A DNA stretch of 7,670 nt from Anaerolineae bacterium (GTDB lineage: Bacteria > Chloroflexota > Anaerolineae > UBA1429), in contig SKRJ01000272.1 of NCBI GenBank assembly GCA_007118555.1, positions 1 to 7,670 on the forward strand, given 5' to 3'. Under the pieces are notes generated by a model that had not been told where the DNA came from, ran no database searches, and worked only from the letters and a program-made list of their open reading frames with translations. This document shows, piece by piece, positions 5,875 through 7,670 of this stretch (position 1 is the stretch's first letter; each line of letters begins with the position of its first letter). Made by a program: the position numbers and the translations under genes.

Positions 5875-7194
5875 CTATGGCGTCCGGACGCGCCAGAGGA
5901 TCGGCAGATGGTGGCGGTGCCCGAGCTCGGGGGGCTGCAAACTCAGAAGAGCGGCGTGGGCATCAATGCGCCCCCAGCCTGTTTGCGCATCCCAGCCCGG
6001 GCTGTGCACATCCTGGGCGGTGCTGGTGATGACATGGGTCAACTGGAGCGCCGTCAGCGTCGGATCAGCGGCCCACAGCAGAGCCGCCAGGCCCGACACA
6101 TGGGGGGCAGCCATAGAAGTGCCGCCCATGAGGCTGTAGGTAGAGGGCTTGTCACGGGTGTATGTGCTATAGATGTTGATCCCGGGCGCGGCCACATCCA
6201 TCTCGGGCCCGCTGGCATAGTTCTTGGCGGGTTGCTCCTGCGAGTCGGTGGCCCCCACAGCCATCACGCCTGGCAGGGCCGCCGGATATTGGATCGGCCC
6301 CTCTTTGTTGCCTGCCGCAGCGACGATCAGGCAGTCGCGGTCAAGGGCATATGACACAGCCGCCGCCGCCGCTACTGAATAGGTGGAGCCCGCCAGGCTG
6401 AGATTGATGACGCGGGCGCCGTTATCTGCCGCATAGACGATCGCTTCGGCTACGTCGCTCCAAGCACCCGAGCCCTCTTTGTTAAGGACCCGCAGGGCCA
6501 TCAGCTCCGCCTGCCAGCCCACCCCGGCCACACCGATGCCATTGTCTGTGTGGGCGCCGGCGATCCCGGCCACGTGGGTGCCGTGGCCGTTCAGATCGTG
6601 GGGTTGGGCGTTACCGTCCACAAAGTCCCACCCATGGACGTCATCGATATAGCCATTGCCGTCATCGTCCTGGCCCGTGCCCGAGATCTCACCGAGGTTG
6701 ACCCATAGTTTGGCCTCAAGATCCGGGTGCACCAGGTCGATGCCCGAATCAACGATGGCGATGACCACGCCCTCGCCAAGGCTCCACTCCCAGGCCTGCT
6801 CCATGCCGATGAGGGGCAGGTTCCACTGCAGGCTATAGTCAGGATCGTTGGGGACAACTTCCTGCGCATAGACCAGCCCGTCCTCCTCGATCCACAGGAC
6901 GTGATCGGCCAGCTGCTGACTCAGGATCTGCAGCGCCGTAGGCTGCCCGGGTAATGGACGGGCCCGCCACACATGGATGCGCGGGATGGGCGCCAGCGCC
7001 TCGAGCCCCAGAGTCGCCAGGTAGGCGCGGGACTGTTCTGGTGCGATATCGTCGGGGAGCCGCACCAGCAGGGGCAACGGTTCCCGCTCTGGTGCTGCCT
7101 GGACCAGGGCCCCTGGCGGCAGCAATATCAGTAACAGGCATAGCGCCAGCAAGGCGCGATACCAACGAGGAGAGGCTCCGTGATCGTGTGACAT
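5875..7194 (-). CDS. Secreted subtilisin-family (S8) serine protease
   Basis: The 439-residue product has the full S8 catalytic set: Asp149 in VVIAIVDSGIDLVHPDL, His204 in NGHGTHVAGIAG, oxyanion Asn296 in VAAAGNKEG and Ser360 in GGTSMAAPHVSGLAALL. A signal peptide covers about residues 14-34 (hydrophobic core, cleavage likely near VQA-AP). A propeptide-like region (about 35-115) precedes PNDPDYSLQWNLPLIG, a typical entry into the mature domain of fervidolysin-like subtilases. The insert DDDGNGYIDDVHGWDF (176-191) is acidic and could bind calcium. A short tail ends with HHLPILWRVRTP, resembling Leu-Pro tails often seen on secreted Chloroflexota proteins (family recollection, not tested). The protein is probably exported and processes extracellular proteins; its substrate is unknown. 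I chose the ATG at 7194 because a perfect TATAAT lies six bases before it and no ribosome binding site is present. A TTG at 7209 is in frame but overlaps that promoter box. The gene converges on the FAS1 lipoprotein gene. Confidence 0.92.
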   Translation of the reverse strand: MSHDHGASPRWYRALLALCLLLILLPPGALVQAAPEREPLPLLVRLPDDIAPEQSRAYLATLGLEALAPIPRIHVWRARPLPGQPTALQILSQQLADHVLWIEEDGLVYAQEVVPNDPDYSLQWNLPLIGMEQAWEWSLGEGVVIAIVDSGIDLVHPDLEAKLWVNLGEISGTGQDDDGNGYIDDVHGWDFVDGNAQPHDLNGHGTHVAGIAGAHTDNGIGVAGVGWQAELMALRVLNKEGSGAWSDVAEAIVYAADNGARVINLSLAGSTYSVAAAAAVSYALDRDCLIVAAAGNKEGPIQYPAALPGVMAVGATDSQEQPAKNYASGPEMDVAAPGINIYSTYTRDKPSTYSLMGGTSMAAPHVSGLAALLWAADPTLTALQLTHVITSTAQDVHSPGWDAQTGWGRIDAHAALLSLQPPELGHRHHLPILWRVRTP

Positions 7195-7200
7195 ACCTGC

Positions 7201-7206
7201 ATTATA
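7201..7206 (-). promoter_or_regulatory. Promoter -10 box of the protease gene, likely giving a leaderless mRNA
   Basis: Read on the minus strand, TATAAT occupies 7206-7201 and the ATG begins at 7194. With usual spacing the first transcribed base would be at or within a base or two of the A of the ATG. No good -35 box is found 16-18 bases upstream, and no Shine-Dalgarno sequence lies before the ATG. An alternative TATATA (7232-7227) further upstream would give a short leader but also lacks a -35 box. Confidence 0.6.
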
Positions 7207-7259
7207 CAATGTACGACCCCCCTGCGTATATACCCCTGCGCCAACATCTTGTGCCTGGC

Positions 7260-7288
7260 TTGACGCCCCGCCCCTTTTCGCCTAGAAT
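7260..7288 (+). promoter_or_regulatory. Sigma-70 promoter of the FMN riboswitch and transporter transcript
   Basis: TTGACG (7260-7265) and TAGAAT (7283-7288) are separated by 17 bases, each box differing from consensus at one position. The predicted start near 7295 places the promoter about 14 bases before the riboswitch aptamer, as expected for a riboswitch transcript. Confidence 0.8.
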
Positions 7289-7308
7289 GTGCCCACAACA
7301 GACGAATA

Positions 7309-7439
7309 GCCTTCGGGGCAGGGTGAGACCCGCGTCAACTCCCGACCGGCGGTGTGGCCACCTGGCCAAGCCCGCGAACCAGCAATGGTAGATCCGGTGT
7401 GATTCCGGAGCCGACGGTACAGTCCGGATGAGAGAAGGC
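7309..7439 (+). promoter_or_regulatory. FMN riboswitch aptamer (RFN element)
   Basis: The region carries the invariant blocks of the RFN element in order: CTTCGGGGCAGGGTG (7311-7325), the CTCCCGACCGGCGGT block, AGCCCGCGA, GATCCGGTGTGATTCCGGAG, GCCGACGGTACAGTC and CCGGATGAGAGAAGG. The closing stem P1 pairs GCCTTC (7309-7314) with GAAGGC (7434-7439). In known cases this RNA binds flavin mononucleotide and lowers expression of riboflavin synthesis or uptake genes. Here it precedes an intrinsic terminator and an ABC permease, so it most likely represses a flavin or flavin-precursor importer when FMN is plentiful. Confidence 0.96.
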
Positions 7440-7471
7440 ACAGGACAGGTTCTCGACCTCCTTTGTGAACG

Positions 7472-7505
7472 CCCCGTCGCTATTCAGCACGGGGGTTTTT
7501 CTTTT
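7472..7505 (+). terminator. Riboswitch-controlled intrinsic terminator (expression platform)
   Basis: CCCCGT (7472-7477) pairs with ACGGGG (7489-7494), and the inner GCT (7479-7481) pairs with AGC (7486-7488) around an ATTC loop, leaving one bulged base. A T-rich tail follows (five T at 7496-7500, then C and four T). It lies 33 bases after the aptamer and 28 bases before the permease start, the standard position for transcription attenuation. FMN binding is expected to favour this hairpin. Confidence 0.88.
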
Positions 7506-7533
7506 GGCAGCTTTTGTACGCACCCGATCCTAT

Positions 7534-7670
7534 ATGCCCACGAGGCGCCTGAATGGCCGTCACCTACGCCTGGAGCATCTCCTGGCGCCCGTGGTGCTGG
7601 TGGCGCTGCTGGGCCTGTGGGAGTTGCTGGTCTACCTGGGACAGTACCCGACCTTTATCCTGCCCACGCC
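7534..7670 (+). CDS. ABC transporter permease, N-terminal fragment, candidate flavin uptake (RibX-like)
   Basis: Only 45 complete codons are present before the window ends. A short basic N-terminus (MPTRRLNGRHLR) leads into a hydrophobic segment at about 16-36 containing LLGLWELLVYLG, then YPTFILPTP. This layout, a first membrane helix with LWE followed by a P-x-x-(I/L)LP-(S/T)P stretch, matches the start of permeases in the SsuC/TauC/ThiX group. The FMN riboswitch and terminator directly upstream point to riboflavin or a precursor as cargo; RibX of the RibXY system reported in Chloroflexota is the closest candidate, by inference. Expected partners (an ATPase and a substrate-binding protein) would lie beyond the right edge. 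The ATG at 7534 has no clear Shine-Dalgarno sequence, and an in-frame TTG at 7504 lies inside the terminator tail, so the start is plausible but not certain. Confidence 0.75.
   Translation, partial: MPTRRLNGRHLRLEHLLAPVVLVALLGLWELLVYLGQYPTFILPT

Noticed and set aside
5854..6354. Plus-strand reading frames opposite the protease gene
   Set aside because: They overlap the catalytic-serine end of a protease with all active-site motifs intact; their translations look like shadows without family features.
7195..7209. In-frame TTG at 7209 as the protease start
   Set aside because: It overlaps the TATAAT box, has no ribosome binding site, and adds residues before an already complete signal peptide.

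Overview
This 7,670-base window is GC-rich bacterial chromosome. It holds four complete protein genes, two genes cut by the window ends, one FMN riboswitch and several well-formed promoters and terminators. The gene content suggests a Chloroflexota bacterium, perhaps class Anaerolineae. The pointers are a secreted FAS1 lipoprotein with Thr-Pro linkers, an S8 protease ending in a Leu-Pro-containing tail, and an FMN riboswitch in front of an ABC permease. This placement rests on family knowledge, not on any marker gene. No rRNA, tRNA, CRISPR array, insertion sequence or phage gene was seen.

Left part (1-2400). The N-terminal part of an alpha/beta hydrolase runs leftward off the window. Divergent from it is a two-gene unit: a membrane-anchored RmuC-family protein (454-1374) and, 33 bases later, a predicted PD-(D/E)XK endonuclease of the PGN_0703 type (1408-2400). 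No DNA methyltransferase accompanies the endonuclease. Both genes appear to encode nuclease folds of the same superfamily, so a joint role in DNA processing or defence is possible but unproven.

Middle part (2401-5874). A 366-base gap carries a near-ideal housekeeping promoter (TTGACA, 17 bases, TATAAT) and a 5' leader of about 118 bases. It drives a 1,016-residue lipoprotein with six FAS1 (fasciclin) domains separated by two Thr-Pro-rich linkers, probably a surface adhesion or matrix protein. The gene ends in a very strong intrinsic terminator. A subtilisin-family (S8) secreted protease converges on it from the right; its stop codon touches the U-tract of that terminator. The protease has a perfect TATAAT six bases upstream of its ATG, so its mRNA is probably leaderless.

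Right part (7195-7670). Divergent from the protease is a promoter (TTGACG, 17 bases, TAGAAT), an FMN riboswitch aptamer (7309-7439), a rho-independent terminator as expression platform (7472-7505), and the start of an ABC transporter permease. The arrangement predicts riboflavin or flavin-precursor uptake switched off by FMN through transcription termination.

The most useful second looks are the rmuC/endonuclease pair, the riboswitch-controlled permease, the six-FAS1 protein with its repeated linkers, the leaderless protease, and a promoter-proximal sequence shared among several of the upstream regions.
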